The translations under genes were made by a program, and so were the position numbers. This document shows positions 31,385 through 38,785 of a stretch of 64,000 nt of DNA, in pieces. The first letter of the stretch is position 1; every line of letters begins with the position of its first letter. The notes beneath the pieces are model-generated. The model was not told the DNA's origin. It did no database searches and saw nothing but the letters and a program-made list of their open reading frames with translations. Location: positions 1 through 64,000 of the IMG/VR virus record IMGVR_UViG_3300037247_000703; one strand, written 5' to 3'. The stretch is from a virus.

Positions 31385-33430
31385 CTAGAACTCGGGGTCG
31401 GAATCACGCGCGCTGTCGATATGCGCTTGAGACGCGACCGCGCGCGGCGAACCGTCACCACGGTCGCGACTGCAATCGAACTTGTCGCCATCCCAATCAG
31501 GCAAACCGCTCGCACGCGGCGTCGACAAGTCATCGCCGTTGCGCTCTGGATCCGACTTGGCGCGCCATCGGCCGACGTCGCATGACCAGCATTTGTCACG
31601 GCTCGTCGAGTTGTCGACGCCACAGCGGCAGGTCCATGCGTGAACCAATACCGATGCGGCAACCTCGGGGCCGTAGGGCTTGCCGGCCGCCTTGTCGTCG
31701 CCGCACTTCCAACAGGAGCCGGACGTGACCTGATTGCCGGCGCCGCAATTACAGCGCCACGCCTTGTACTTGACGTCGCCTTCGGTGCCGTACGCGACGA
31801 TGGCCTTGGCGTCGATGCCGCATGACCAGCAAGCCGACCGATCAACCGAGTTCGTCTTCCCGCAGCGACCGCAGTCCCATGCTGGCGGTTTGGAGTCGCT
31901 GGGATTCGGCAACGGATCGCCATCGGCAGGTCTCGACGCAGTGACGCCGTTAAGCGAGCTACCGTACCTCGCTTCAACCCCCGCAGTCGTCATGCCTTCG
32001 ACTACCGTTGGTCGAGGCGAGCCGCAGTTGGTGCAGATCGTGCGCAGCTCGGAGCTTGCCGACGTGATCCAGTTGCATTGCATCGAATCGCAGCCGGGGC
32101 ACTTCCAATCATCGGCAGACGTCTCGGAAAACAGAGTCGGCGCGTCTGGCTTCGCGGTCGTGCAACGCCAACAGTTTGTGACGTCCGCGCGATTGACCGC
32201 GCCGCACGTCGTTCGATCGGTCACCCTACGCTGAATGCAGCGCCACTTGTCGCCCTCGCGATACTCGCGCGTACGACCGGCTTCGTGTACCGCCTCGGCA
32301 ACCATGGGGCCCACATCCGTCAATTGAGCCCCGGCAGCGGCGGCGGCGTGTGTGGCCGCGTAGGCCACTGCCTGCGGGTCACCGCCATAGGCTGCGATAC
32401 GCCGCGCCTCGGCCGCAGCGGCGAGCGCGCGACCGGCGAGCGTCTTGCCGGCGCCCAGCATGCCCAGCATCGCCGTGTTCGTCTCTTGGCACAACTCGGG
32501 CAGCGGCGGATAGACGCCATCAGCCGGCGGAGGTGGCACGTAGACGCCGATGCCATCGCCGGGTTTACGTGCCGGTCGCTCTGTTTCGCAGTGCCAACAG
32601 CGCAGGCCGTCGGCGATATTCATGATGCCACACTCGGGGCACTCCCAGTCAGCGCCTCTCGCGCGGGCCGCCGCAGGCGTCGGAATCGGGCCGCCGATCA
32701 GTGTCCGCATCCGTTCCGCGAACGCCATAACTCCGCGCTCGACGGCTGCCGCGTTGTCGCGAGTGAGTCGCCGTAACGACGCGTTTGGGATCAGCACGCG
32801 CAGATCGTCGAGATGGCTCGCGCTTCGGGTATAGACGAGAAGGCCGCCGGGCAGCTTGCTTCGAAGCGCGACCGCTACGCGTGCCCATTCGCCCGACTCT
32901 TCCGGGGGGCTGTCTGGTACCTCTGCCGGGGAGTCTTCGGTCTTCGCGCTGGCTCTCTCGACGAAGCCAAGCGCCATGCGGATCTTTCCGCCCAACGCCT
33001 TGAGCCGTTCGCGATCAAGATGGCGCGGCAGCAACAATCGGCCAATGCGCTCGACGAAGTCAGCGTCAGACTTGTTGAGCAGTACGACGCCATTGAAGAT
33101 CGCGTTCGCTTCATCGATCCGCTTGAGGTACTCGACCATGCGGCGCAGTCGCGGTCGATCCTTGTACCAGCTCGGGCGGTCCGACAGCCGGGTCAGGAAC
33201 TCGACATCGGTTTCGTCGGGCTTGATGTGGCCGCGCGCTTTTTTCTCTTGCAGCGCTTGCTCGTTGTCGTCGAACAGACTGGCGATGCGCCGAAGTCGAT
33301 CGCGATCGATGTCAATTGGAAGCGAAGTTCGGGTCGAGAGCCGCAACAAGAAGGCGCTCACCTTCTCGGAGCCGTCCTGCGGATCTAGCTCATTTCGCAA
33401 CTCGGTTTCGAAATCGGTTTTGTCCGACAA
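31385..33430 (-). CDS. 681-aa protein with six RanBP2-like zinc fingers
   Basis: Residues 25-150 hold three related helical units (AFLLRLSTRTSLPIDIDRDR, EFLTRLSDRPSWYKDRPRLR, DFVERIGRLLLPRHLDRERL). Six W-x-C fingers follow: about 262-286 (WECPECGIMNIADGLRCWHC), 396-423, 442-469, 518-537, 558-576 and 599-617, most with the N-x6-C-x2-C second half of RanBP2 fingers. Between fingers 1 and 2 is GMLGAGKT (323-330), a P-loop-like string too short to be an NTPase domain. RanBP2 fingers bind single-stranded RNA or ubiquitin in eukaryotes; in a phage, RNA, ssDNA or a host protein is more likely. It heads the small-gene operon. Confidence 0.7.
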   Translation of the reverse strand: MSDKTDFETELRNELDPQDGSEKVSAFLLRLSTRTSLPIDIDRDRLRRIASLFDDNEQALQEKKARGHIKPDETDVEFLTRLSDRPSWYKDRPRLRRMVEYLKRIDEANAIFNGVVLLNKSDADFVERIGRLLLPRHLDRERLKALGGKIRMALGFVERASAKTEDSPAEVPDSPPEESGEWARVAVALRSKLPGGLLVYTRSASHLDDLRVLIPNASLRRLTRDNAAAVERGVMAFAERMRTLIGGPIPTPAAARARGADWECPECGIMNIADGLRCWHCETERPARKPGDGIGVYVPPPPADGVYPPLPELCQETNTAMLGMLGAGKTLAGRALAAAAEARRIAAYGGDPQAVAYAATHAAAAAGAQLTDVGPMVAEAVHEAGRTREYREGDKWRCIQRRVTDRTTCGAVNRADVTNCWRCTTAKPDAPTLFSETSADDWKCPGCDSMQCNWITSASSELRTICTNCGSPRPTVVEGMTTAGVEARYGSSLNGVTASRPADGDPLPNPSDSKPPAWDCGRCGKTNSVDRSACWSCGIDAKAIVAYGTEGDVKYKAWRCNCGAGNQVTSGSCWKCGDDKAAGKPYGPEVAASVLVHAWTCRCGVDNSTSRDKCWSCDVGRWRAKSDPERNGDDLSTPRASGLPDWDGDKFDCSRDRGDGSPRAVASQAHIDSARDSDPEF

Positions 33431-33654
33431 GGTTGCCTCCTGAATGTCGAGCCCCGTCGCAGAGTGTAGCCGCGACCTCCGACTCTAGTGTTTAGTAGCA
33501 CAGTCGGACGCTCGGGCGAAAGCACGAAATCGAGTTTTTTTGTGTTTGGCCCGGGAGTGCCGTGCTACACTTCGTTTGGGACTGAACCGCCGGCTCTGGC
33601 GCCCTCCTTGACGCCCTGTGCTCCCCAGCATGGGGCGTTCTCTTTGAAAAAAGA
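33431..33654 (-). other. Upstream region of the zinc-finger gene and tRNA 3' flank
   Basis: 224 bp without a supported gene. It holds the ribosome site for the zinc-finger gene, an imperfect ACGCCC/GGGCGT hairpin (about 33612-33638) and GGGACTGAACC at about 33579-33589, a sequence that recurs in the tRNA anticodon arm. The T-rich run next to the tRNA 3' end may be its terminator. Confidence 0.5.
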
Positions 33655-33738
33655 AGGAGAGGACAGGGATCGAACCTGCGTAGCCTTTCGACTGCCTCCG
33701 GGACTGAACCGGGCCCATTACCTCTCTGGCACCTCTCC
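33655..33738 (-). tRNA. tRNA-Leu (anticodon CAG), type II
   Basis: 84 nt on the minus strand. The acceptor GGAGAGG/CCTCTCC pairs fully. D arm CCA-GAGAGGTAA-TGG. Anticodon arm CCCGG-TTCAGTC-CCGGA (one C-A mismatch) with anticodon CAG after U33. Variable arm AGTC-GAAA-GGCT marks type II. T arm GCAGG-TTCGATC-CCTGT. CCA is not encoded. Odd points: T at position 37 (normally a purine) and T as discriminator (Leu usually A). A T-run follows. Confidence 0.75.
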
Positions 33739-33811
33739 TATTTCTAAGCATGCCATCGTGGCCCCGAGAAGTCAACAAAAAAGAACGCACAATCGTCTTT
33801 TTCTGCTAACC

Positions 33812-33837
33812 ACGCAAAACGGTTGGACGCAAAACGG
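33812..33837 (+). repeat. 15-bp-period direct repeat ACGCAAAACGG x2
   Basis: ACGCAAAACGG at 33812-33822 and 33827-33837, separated by TTGG, adjoining a strong hairpin. Confidence 0.7.
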
Positions 33838-33861
33838 GTGCCTGACCGACGCCAGGCACCC
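33836..33861 (-). terminator. Strong hairpin, probable terminator
   Basis: GGGTGCCTG and CAGGCACCC form a perfect 9-bp stem with an 8-base loop; on the minus strand it is followed by GTTTTG. It would end the transcript of the secreted-protein gene at 33901-34275. Confidence 0.55.
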
Positions 33862-33874
33862 GCTCGTTTGGGAA

Positions 33875-33902
33875 AGCCGCTCAGCCGGTGAGCTAAACGG
33901 CT
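33875..33902 (-). other. tRNA-like D-arm hairpin overlapping a stop codon
   Basis: On the minus strand the sequence reads GCCGTTTAGCTCACCGGCTG, then AGCGGC, matching the 5' end and D arm of a tRNA (TAGCTC...GAGC). No T arm or 3' acceptor follows, so it is at most a tRNA remnant. The outer AGCCG/CGGCT stem contains the stop of the gene at 33901. Confidence 0.4.
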
Positions 33903-34275
33903 AGGACGAAATTCCGACCGCACCGTCGGCGAAGTCGTCGGCACGTCGGCCGTCGTCGTTCCTGTAGTGGATCATGGCCAGGTTCGTCTGCATGCCTGTG
34001 GCGTCGATTCGTATCGATAGGCGAGCAGTCAGCACGATCTCGTGCCGGTCGATCAGGTACACGTCGGCGATCGGACGCTCCGATACGTCGAGGATATCGG
34101 CGGTCGTGACGTCGATCGGGATGGCCCAATCGAAGACGGCCGTCGTCACACTCGGCGAATCGACCGCGCGAGCCTCCGTGATGGTCGGCGAGTCATAGTC
34201 GTATGCCTGCGCAGATCGATCGGCGCCCAGCGTCACCGCTAGGCCCAACAGCAGTAGCAGCAAAATTCGATGCAT
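33901..34275 (-). CDS. Small secreted protein
   Basis: A 124-aa protein with a clear signal peptide (RILLLLLLGLAVTLGA, cleavage likely after SAQA). The mature part is beta-rich and acidic (DVSERPIADVYLIDRHEIVL, TARLSIRIDATGMQ). Strong GGGAGGA ribosome site. An exported phage protein could act in the periplasm, for example in superinfection exclusion or lysis regulation (inference). Confidence 0.65.
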   Translation of the reverse strand: MHRILLLLLLGLAVTLGADRSAQAYDYDSPTITEARAVDSPSVTTAVFDWAIPIDVTTADILDVSERPIADVYLIDRHEIVLTARLSIRIDATGMQTNLAMIHYRNDDGRRADDFADGAVGISS

Positions 34276-34384
34276 CGAAATTCCTCCCTGAATGGCCTTT
34301 GGCCGTTGTGATTTCAGACCATACAGCCGGCCTCCGACAGTTCACCCCTTGGCGGGGCAGCATGGCCCGGTTACAGTGTCGCTG

Positions 34385-34478
34385 CGCGGACGGTGATGCA
34401 CAAGACAGGCTTAGACCGAGCCCCGCCCGGTTGAAGCCGTCGCAAGGCTGGGTAACGGCATCACTGTCCGCGTTTTTT
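34385..34478 (+). ncRNA. Candidate structured RNA with U-tract
   Basis: CGCGGACGGTGATGC (34385-34399) pairs with GCATCACTGTCCGCG (34458-34472) over 15 bp with one wobble, followed directly by TTTTTT. Inside are ACCG-x9-CGGT and AGCC-x7-GGCT hairpins, giving a three-way junction. Orientation with the U-tract is plus strand. On the other strand it could be a leader of the gene at 33901. No known riboswitch or ribozyme core recognised. Confidence 0.4.
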
Positions 34479-34646
34479 CTGACCGAGATTTTTTTCCGGT
34501 TCGCTCGGGTCGTCGTCGACTGACCTGAAACCGCCATAACAGCAGTCATCGTCGCCGCAGTGGTAGTGGTCGCACTTCGGACATTCGTTCGGCCATCCGT
34601 CGTAGTCGAATTCGTGCTCGCAGTTGGTGCATCGGAACCGAGTCAC
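34461..34646 (-). CDS. Small zinc protein, acidic
   Basis: A 61-aa protein from a GTG overlapping the upstream stop: TRFRCTNCEHEFDYDGWPNE, CPKCDHYHCGDDDCC. Rubredoxin-like two-knuckle ribbon with extra Cys. The 3' end lies inside the large inverted repeat. Confidence 0.6.
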   Translation of the reverse strand: MTRFRCTNCEHEFDYDGWPNECPKCDHYHCGDDDCCYGGFRSVDDDPSEPEKNLGQKKRGQ

Positions 34647-34882
34647 AATTGTTCTCCCACTCCAACCAAAATATTTAGGCCGGCTTCGGTCACCGACACC
34701 ATCACCCGATTCCGAGCCCCACGCGACCTGACGGCATAGCCGGCCTTCGCAAGCGAGAAGGTGCACTTGTCGGCCACCCTGCGCGAAAGCCCGGCTAGCC
34801 CGGCCACGACGTCGACCGTCCGCGGTTCGTAGTCGAGAGCGCTGAGCGCCTTGCGCTGGTTTCGGCCTAGCTGCTTTCTCAC
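34643..34882 (-). CDS. Winged-helix DNA-binding protein
   Basis: A 79-aa protein: NQRKALSALDYEPRTVDVVA, GLAGLSRRVADKCTFSLAKA, GYAVRSRGARNRVMVSVTEA. Helix-helix-turn-helix with a wing, as in MarR/ArsR-like mini-domains. A candidate transcription regulator; the hairpin about 40-75 bp upstream could be its operator. Confidence 0.6.
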   Translation of the reverse strand: MRKQLGRNQRKALSALDYEPRTVDVVAGLAGLSRRVADKCTFSLAKAGYAVRSRGARNRVMVSVTEAGLNILVGVGEQL

Positions 34883-34922
34883 TTGGGATTGGTCTCCGGC
34901 TGGAGTTAGTATGACAAGGTTA

Positions 34923-34957
34923 ACACAAAGTGACGCCTGTGGCGTCCTTTAGTGTTA
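34923..34957. promoter_or_regulatory. Long inverted repeat, operator or terminator
   Basis: AACAC-AAAG-T-GACGCC-TGT-GGCGTC-CTTT-A-GTGTT: an interrupted stem of 15 base pairs around a 3-base loop, upstream of the winged-helix gene. GTTAGTAT flanks it on both sides. Confidence 0.5.
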
Positions 34958-35037
34958 GTATCCGAAATCACGGCCACATGTCGAGAGCCATGGTAGGAAG
35001 GCTGACTGTAACCCAAAGTTCACGGCCGATCGAGGCC

Positions 35038-35069
35038 ACCCCCACCTACACGGCCCCACCCCCACCTAC
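35038..35069. repeat. Two ACCCCCACCTAC repeats, 20-bp period
   Basis: Exact 12-bp copies at 35038-35049 and 35058-35069. A two-helical-turn period suits protein binding on one DNA face. They lie downstream of the small-terminase-like gene. Confidence 0.55.
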
Positions 35070-35402
35070 CCTAGAATCGAAGGGGGGTCTTCTCTGCACG
35101 CAACCGAAACGCACCGGCCGCCCTTCGATCGGTGACGAGCTTGTTGCGATCGTCAAGCTGCTCGAACTGGGCAACGGTCGACGGCCAGAGACGAACGCAT
35201 CGAGCCCCACTCCCACCCAGGGCATGGGGCCGCCGGCAGCGTCGAAGCGAATGCGGCAGTAGCGTTCCCCGTTCCGTCTCGATGCCGCGGTCTGATCTCG
35301 CTGCGTTGCCAGCAACCAAGACCGGCCGAACTGCCGAGTTACTACAGAAGCGGCAGAGCGCTGTCACGGTTCGAGCGATCGATCCGTTAGTACCGAGCGG
35401 GG

Positions 35403-35993
35403 TCAACCCACCATGCGTGACTCGTCAACGAGTACGCCCGCCAAGGCCGCGTCGACCTCATCTCGCTTCTCTCGGATCTTGCTGTGCGTGCGTTGCAGGT
35501 CGTCAAGCGTGAGCCCGTTCTCGCCGTCCTTACCGAGTGCGCCCTGCTGCTCGATGTATGTCTTCAGGCGGATGGCGATGTTGAAGTCGCTGAGGCTGTC
35601 GACCTTCACCATATCCTTTTCGAGCAGCGCCTTAAATTTCAGCAGCCACGAGTCGAGAATCGCAGCACCCTCAGCTAACGATAAGGCTCGGGACTTTGCG
35701 ACTTCTTCTGCAACGAACTTCGAAGCCTGTCTTTCCCAGGTCTCTCGCTTAAACTTCCAGTTGCGCTTCTTCGAATGGTATGCGACGAGCGATGCCTTGC
35801 AATTCACACGTCGAGCGACGTCGCTATAGTTCGGCTTGCGTCGAACAAGATCGCCTCGCTTGCTCTTCTCTTCGACGATCTCGCCTTGGATGTAATACGT
35901 TTCGGCAAGTTCCCAGTCGACATCGACCCTTGCGTACTTGCCGGGATGATTGCGTCGAACGCCTTTGGGCTTAGGAACCAACCTCTCGCTCAT
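35403..35993 (-). CDS. HTH protein resembling a terminase small subunit
   Basis: A 196-aa protein. Residues 20-60 have the small-terminase pattern (YARVDVDWELAETYYIQGE) followed by an HTH (PNYSDVARRVNCKASLVAYH) with SKKRNWKFKRETWERQ. The C-terminal half is helical (RLKTYIEQQGALGKDGENGL, DLQRTHSKIREKRDEV), suited to oligomer formation. It is about 21 kb from the large subunit, unusual but not unknown. A generic phage DNA-binding protein is the alternative. Confidence 0.5.
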   Translation of the reverse strand: MSERLVPKPKGVRRNHPGKYARVDVDWELAETYYIQGEIVEEKSKRGDLVRRKPNYSDVARRVNCKASLVAYHSKKRNWKFKRETWERQASKFVAEEVAKSRALSLAEGAAILDSWLLKFKALLEKDMVKVDSLSDFNIAIRLKTYIEQQGALGKDGENGLTLDDLQRTHSKIREKRDEVDAALAGVLVDESRMVG

Positions 35994-36060
35994 GTCAACG
36001 ACAGTCTACATCGAACTATCGATGAAATCACCCATCGGGCTCTCGCCCATATGGGAAGAG

Positions 36061-36279
36061 TCAACGACGCCATAGATCATCGACGACTAGCTCACCCCTG
36101 GCAACCTTGAGAGCAGCACTGCGGACACACAGCTTGCAGGGCTGCTCGGTGCCGTTCATGTCTCGCGAGTGCGACAGTGGGAGAGAGTCGCACAACGACC
36201 ACAGGCCATTGTCGAACGAGAAGATGTGGACCTTGACGATCTTGTTGCGTCCTTTGCTCGCTCTCCAGAAGCCCTGCAT
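36061..36279 (-). CDS. Small zinc protein
   Basis: A 72-aa protein: KVHIFSFDNGLWSLCDSLPL, CKLCVRSAALKVARGELVVD. One CxxC plus a Cys in an N-terminal strand. The pattern L-C-x-n-C-x-L-C-x-R is common in tiny phage ribbons. Its start abuts the upstream stop. Confidence 0.55.
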   Translation of the reverse strand: MQGFWRASKGRNKIVKVHIFSFDNGLWSLCDSLPLSHSRDMNGTEQPCKLCVRSAALKVARGELVVDDLWRR

Positions 36280-36663
36280 TCAGTCAGCGCTCTCGTGGAA
36301 GTTGCAATCGCTGATCACAGCGAACCATCCCTCGCGGAACATTTCCGCGGTGTGCCTTCCCATCTCGCAAACCTCGACATGCTCGCAACCGATGCACAGG
36401 TGTTGCTCGGTATAGCGTCGAACCATCTCACCTCGGCCCTCGGCCTGCGATGGTCTGCCATCGTCTTCAGGCTCGGGGCCTTCCTCCTGTAGATCCGATG
36501 GGGATTGTGTTTCGGTTTCCGATTCCGATGGGGGCACGGATAAAGAGTTCACGTCTTCGATCTTCTGCGAAACGAAGATGTGTCGCACATCGTGATCGTC
36601 CTTTGTCCGTCCACAGCAACCGCACGTCTCCACGATAAGTGGTGGCTTCCCGAGTCCCATCAC
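36280..36663 (-). CDS. Zinc protein with disordered middle
   Basis: A 127-aa protein. N-terminal TCGCCGRTKDDHD and C-terminal HLCIGCEHVEVCEMGRHT Cys pairs flank a disordered acidic/Ser-Pro segment (residues about 43-80). The start is GTG at 36663, overlapping the RuvC-like stop, or the next ATG. Confidence 0.55.
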   Translation of the reverse strand: MMGLGKPPLIVETCGCCGRTKDDHDVRHIFVSQKIEDVNSLSVPPSESETETQSPSDLQEEGPEPEDDGRPSQAEGRGEMVRRYTEQHLCIGCEHVEVCEMGRHTAEMFREGWFAVISDCNFHESAD

Positions 36664-37205
36664 GACACTCCCTTCAGCATGACGAAAACTTCAGAGTTCT
36701 TACAAACCTCTATGGCGATCATCGCGTCGTAGGCGTGCTCGCGCTTCGACTTCACGGTCACAGATTCGATCAACGTCGCCATCACCGGATAGCGATCGGT
36801 GATCTCTTCGTGCAATTCCCTGTCCGTGCTGTTCACCTTTCCGCAGAGCTTCTTCTTCAGCATGTTCGGGCTTATTTGAACCATCGGGATTTCCAGCTCG
36901 CTACAGATGCTCGCCAAGACTCCCCAGGCGAACCCGAGCATTCTGATCGTCTTCGCATTGCGTGGCGACGACATGCCTTCGGCGCAGATCAGCTTCACAT
37001 CGTTGCGGTGAACCAGAGCCATCAAGGCTGCATGCAGTTCCTTGGTTCGACGGAACTCATCATCAGGTGCGAGCACCTTGTTTCGACGGTGCGATTTTTC
37101 GGTCAACACGACTCCCACGCACAGGGGGTCGATCCTTTGACCCACAACGCTGGCAAGAGTCCATCCAAAGTTTGCATAACCGGGGTCGACGCCGAGAACG
37201 TTCAT
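36660..37205 (-). CDS. RuvC-like Holliday junction nuclease
   Basis: A 181-aa RNase H-fold protein. VLGVDPGYANFGW (3-15) carries the first catalytic Asp; KLICAEGMSSPRNAKT carries the Glu after strand 4; the C-terminal KREHAYDAMIAIEVC carries the final His/Asp pair. It would cut four-way or branched DNA during recombination or packaging. Translated in a chain with the XRE and RecB-like genes (4-bp overlap). Confidence 0.8.
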   Translation of the reverse strand: MNVLGVDPGYANFGWTLASVVGQRIDPLCVGVVLTEKSHRRNKVLAPDDEFRRTKELHAALMALVHRNDVKLICAEGMSSPRNAKTIRMLGFAWGVLASICSELEIPMVQISPNMLKKKLCGKVNSTDRELHEEITDRYPVMATLIESVTVKSKREHAYDAMIAIEVCKNSEVFVMLKGVS

Positions 37206-37492
37206 GCGTGTCGTCTCACCTGTTGACGTAGGCGCTTGAGCACCCGCGGATTGTTCAGGATGTAGCGCTTGATATCGGTCGGCATTCGACCGGCGAGTCG
37301 CATCAGTTCGTCAGCGTTCATACCGAGTGCAGACGCGAGCGACAGAATCAGCGACTCCGAAGGCGTACATTCGATCGATTCCGTCTCGACTCGCGACAGG
37401 TACGCGGGCGAGATATTGATTCGCTCTGCCAACTCGCGAAGGCCATAGCCAGCTTCCTCGCGAGCACTTCTCACTGTCGTTCCGAACGTCAT
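37202..37492 (-). CDS. XRE-family HTH regulator
   Basis: A 96-aa protein with a textbook Cro/C1-type HTH: FGTTVRSAREEAGYGLRELA, ERINISPAYLSRVETESIEC, LILSLASALGMNADELMRLA. The C-terminal tail is basic. Likely a repressor or activator; its own operator was not identified. Lies between two nuclease genes with 4-bp overlaps. Confidence 0.85.
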   Translation of the reverse strand: MTFGTTVRSAREEAGYGLRELAERINISPAYLSRVETESIECTPSESLILSLASALGMNADELMRLAGRMPTDIKRYILNNPRVLKRLRQQVRRHA

Positions 37493-38781
37493 TTTTTTGC
37501 CTTCTCCTTCTTCTCTTTCTTCTTCTCAGGCTTCTTCTCGGGCTCAGGCTTTTCCTTCCGAGCGGAGAACCGACTCTGATAGCCAGACTCGGCCATCGCG
37601 TCGATCTCGATCTTGAGCATCTTCGCTTCTGCGGCGTTCATATCCTTCGCGACCTTCTTCACGAGCACGTCGACTTTCTTGACATCGATGCTCATCACCT
37701 TCGACCGCACTTCCTCTTCTTTCAGCTCAGCCTTCTTCGCCAAGACATTGATCACGCTGTCGGGAAATTTCCGACCGTGCTTCGCCTTGTTGATCGCGTA
37801 GGTGATCCCGTTGACACTGAACGTGCCGTCGCCCTTGATCTTCGCCTTGATCAGCTTCTCCAACTCTTCCTTGCGACCCTTGAGCAGCTTGAAAATATAC
37901 GTCACACGCTCTCGCTCTGCGGTGACCTCCTGCATCACTTCGGGATTCGCAATAAACATCTCGGCGAGCTTCTCATCATCGGTCGCTAAGGCGTTCTGAT
38001 ACTTCGGGCATTGGTTGCGCTGATCGCACCATGCGCAGAACTCGTTCAGACGAGCGGGATAGGGTCCTACCTCGCTCTGTCGCATCAGCGACTCGACGAA
38101 GTTGCATGCGCTCTCGATCTGTTCTTCGTCACGCGTGGTCTTCATGTCGATGCCGTGACGGAGCATGTCGAACGTGAAGGTGATCTTTTTAGCGTTCGGG
38201 TAGAGCTGTTTCGCAGCCCAGAGGTAGATCGACGGTTGCAGGTCGTTGTCGACCTGATCGCGATCGAACAGCACTCGATTCGTCTTGTAGTCTCTGACGT
38301 CGATGTGGTCGTCGCCTAGATCGTCAATGCGATCGATGAAGCCGAGGAAGTTCCAACCGGCGAGGGGCAGCTCGAAGCGCTGTTCGATCCCAATATGCCG
38401 AGCGTAGTCGACCATGCCGTTGCGTGCAGCGTAGTCAACGAGGATGTGCCGACCTTCCTCGAAGATTTCGAACTCGCTGATGTGCTTGTTCTTCTCGAAG
38501 CTCTCGCGGTAAATTTCCATCATCAGATCCTTGGGAAACGGACCGGCGATCTTCCCGTCAACGATTTGGGTCATCGTCGTTTCCAGCGTGCCGTGCATGA
38601 GGTTGCCAAAATGCAGTGGCAGACCGGGCTCGGACTTGAGACGCTGGACGTAACGCATCTCGAACGAGAGCGGGCACTGCTCGAACCGCTTGACTCTCGA
38701 CACGCTGATCAGATCATTCGCGTAGGCCGGGCGTTCGCGGTGCAAGACGATAGGAGTGGTCAGGTGATTGAGCGAGAGCAT
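37489..38781 (-). CDS. RecB/Cas4-like PD-(D/E)XK nuclease with Fe-S Cys set
   Basis: A 430-aa protein. Motifs: C36 (KRFEQCPLSFEMRYV), H58/H63 region (LHFGNLMHGTLE), GFIDRIDDLG with D150, VRDYKTNR with D164 and K166, and LQPSIYLWAAKQLY (Q-x3-Y). C249, C252 and C258 (FCAWCDQRNQCPKY) with C36 form the Fe-S clamp of AddB/Cas4-type nucleases. The C-terminal 150 residues are helical with a Lys/Glu/Pro tail. Exonuclease in phage recombination or host DNA degradation. Confidence 0.85.
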   Translation of the reverse strand: MLSLNHLTTPIVLHRERPAYANDLISVSRVKRFEQCPLSFEMRYVQRLKSEPGLPLHFGNLMHGTLETTMTQIVDGKIAGPFPKDLMMEIYRESFEKNKHISEFEIFEEGRHILVDYAARNGMVDYARHIGIEQRFELPLAGWNFLGFIDRIDDLGDDHIDVRDYKTNRVLFDRDQVDNDLQPSIYLWAAKQLYPNAKKITFTFDMLRHGIDMKTTRDEEQIESACNFVESLMRQSEVGPYPARLNEFCAWCDQRNQCPKYQNALATDDEKLAEMFIANPEVMQEVTAERERVTYIFKLLKGRKEELEKLIKAKIKGDGTFSVNGITYAINKAKHGRKFPDSVINVLAKKAELKEEEVRSKVMSIDVKKVDVLVKKVAKDMNAAEAKMLKIEIDAMAESGYQSRFSARKEKPEPEKKPEKKKEKKEKAKK

Positions 38782-38785
38782 GGTT

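Larger units (their letters stand above)
34883..35402. other. 520-bp region without a confident gene
   Basis: Frames on both strands are open but look like composition artefacts (Pro/Arg/Gly-rich). It holds the hairpin at 34923-34957, two GTTAGTAT copies (about 34906 and 34954), the ACCCCCACCTAC repeat pair and G/C-rich tracts. A regulatory, packaging or origin role is possible. Confidence 0.5.

Noticed and set aside
31385-33430. NTPase domain suggested by GMLGAGKT
   Set aside because: Only a short stretch separates the string from zinc fingers on both sides, too little for a P-loop fold, and no Walker B is visible.
33560-33640. Second tRNA suspected because of GGTTCAGTCCC and a hairpin
   Set aside because: The sequence resembles a tRNA arm but no acceptor pairing or D arm was found; kept as flanking sequence.
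34385-34478. Hammerhead ribozyme, TPP, cobalamin or c-di-GMP riboswitch
   Set aside because: Core motifs (CUGANGA...GAAA, thi-box, cobalamin core, GEMM sequences) are not present on either strand; left as an unidentified structured RNA.
35046-35406. Open frames on both strands in the 34.9-35.4 kb gap
   Set aside because: Composition (Pro, Ser, Arg), absent ribosome sites and overlap with repeats argue against genes; listed as non-coding.
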